Shown here: one piece after another, positions 37,432 to 37,446 of the stretch
Layout of the letters: each line of letters opens with the position of its first letter
Numbering within the stretch: position 1 is the stretch's first letter
NCBI RefSeq assembly: GCF_015558785.1
Contig: NZ_JADMOP010000018.1
Coordinates: 1 to 37,446, forward strand
Origin: Collinsella aerofaciens
GTDB taxonomy: Bacteria; Actinomycetota; Coriobacteriia; Coriobacteriales; Coriobacteriaceae
Direction of reading: 5' to 3'
DNA length: 37,446 nucleotides
Position numbers and translations under genes: made by a program
The notes under the pieces: model-generated
What the model was told of the DNA's origin: nothing
What the model saw: the letters and a program-made list of their open reading frames with translations, nothing else
Databases searched by the model: none

Positions 37432-37446
37432 AGACAAACGGCTTTA

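Noticed and set aside
1-37446. tRNA genes
   Set aside because: No stretch with a T-loop GGTTCRANTCC together with a 7-bp acceptor stem was seen on either strand.

Overview
The window looks like chromosomal DNA from a Collinsella-type gut anaerobe (Coriobacteriia, Actinomycetota). This is inferred from the GC-rich coding sequence, codon use, the tilS-hpt-ftsH cluster, an EF-G-like second translation GTPase and the intergenic hairpin repeats; no rRNA or other phylogenetic marker is present. I see no tRNA, rRNA, CRISPR array, prophage or complete insertion sequence.

Layout. 1-6.7 kb: a tail-anchored hypothetical, a small heat-shock protein, a YycJ-type metallo-hydrolase, then tilS-hpt-ftsH. 6.7-10.5 kb: a PLP aminotransferase, a PHP-domain phosphoesterase and an RlmD-like rRNA methyltransferase (minus). 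10.6-13.2 kb: a three-gene polar amino-acid ABC importer behind a clear promoter and a very long palindrome. 13.4-16.6 kb: EF-G-like GTPase and a membrane-anchored DNA/RNA nuclease (minus). 16.8-19.1 kb: an island-like stretch with an AlbA_2/RecG-C-type regulator preceded by a dense operator array, bracketed by two copies of a hairpin repeat and followed by a structured element. 19.1-24.2 kb: LarE sulfur transferase (minus), HAD phosphatase, LacI regulator (minus) and GlmS. 24.3-29.1 kb: a GntR regulator divergent from a YeiH-type exporter, a degenerate NtrC-like/Fis regulator, a membrane hypothetical and a nitroreductase (minus). 29.4-34.1 kb: a small conserved hypothetical, then a MarR-controlled heterodimeric ABC exporter. 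34.2-37.4 kb: serine acetyltransferase (minus), a DedA protein, branched-chain aminotransferase IlvE, and a terminal set of palindromes that may be the edge of an IS200/IS605-type element.

What stands out is the non-coding layer. Two ~134-nt elements (18966-19100 and 28469-28601) share loop sequences and lengths, while their outer stems differ in sequence yet stay complementary, which is covariation. Two other palindromes (10636-10782 and 37166-37290) have unrelated 39- and 28-bp perfect arms but both enclose exactly 69 nt. The AlbA_2 regulator has eight exact copies of TTAGAGAGA (both orientations) upstream. The amino-acid importer and ilvE share a near-identical 16-bp palindromic site, and ilvE appears to be preceded by a leaderless 49-codon reading frame whose stop overlaps the ilvE start. 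At least four copies of one hairpin family, plus relatives, are scattered between genes.

Functionally the window mixes housekeeping (tRNA modification, purine salvage, membrane proteolysis, rRNA methylation, amino-sugar synthesis) with amino-acid uptake and transamination, sulfur metabolism (LarE, CysE, YeiH-type exporter) and drug or metabolite export.
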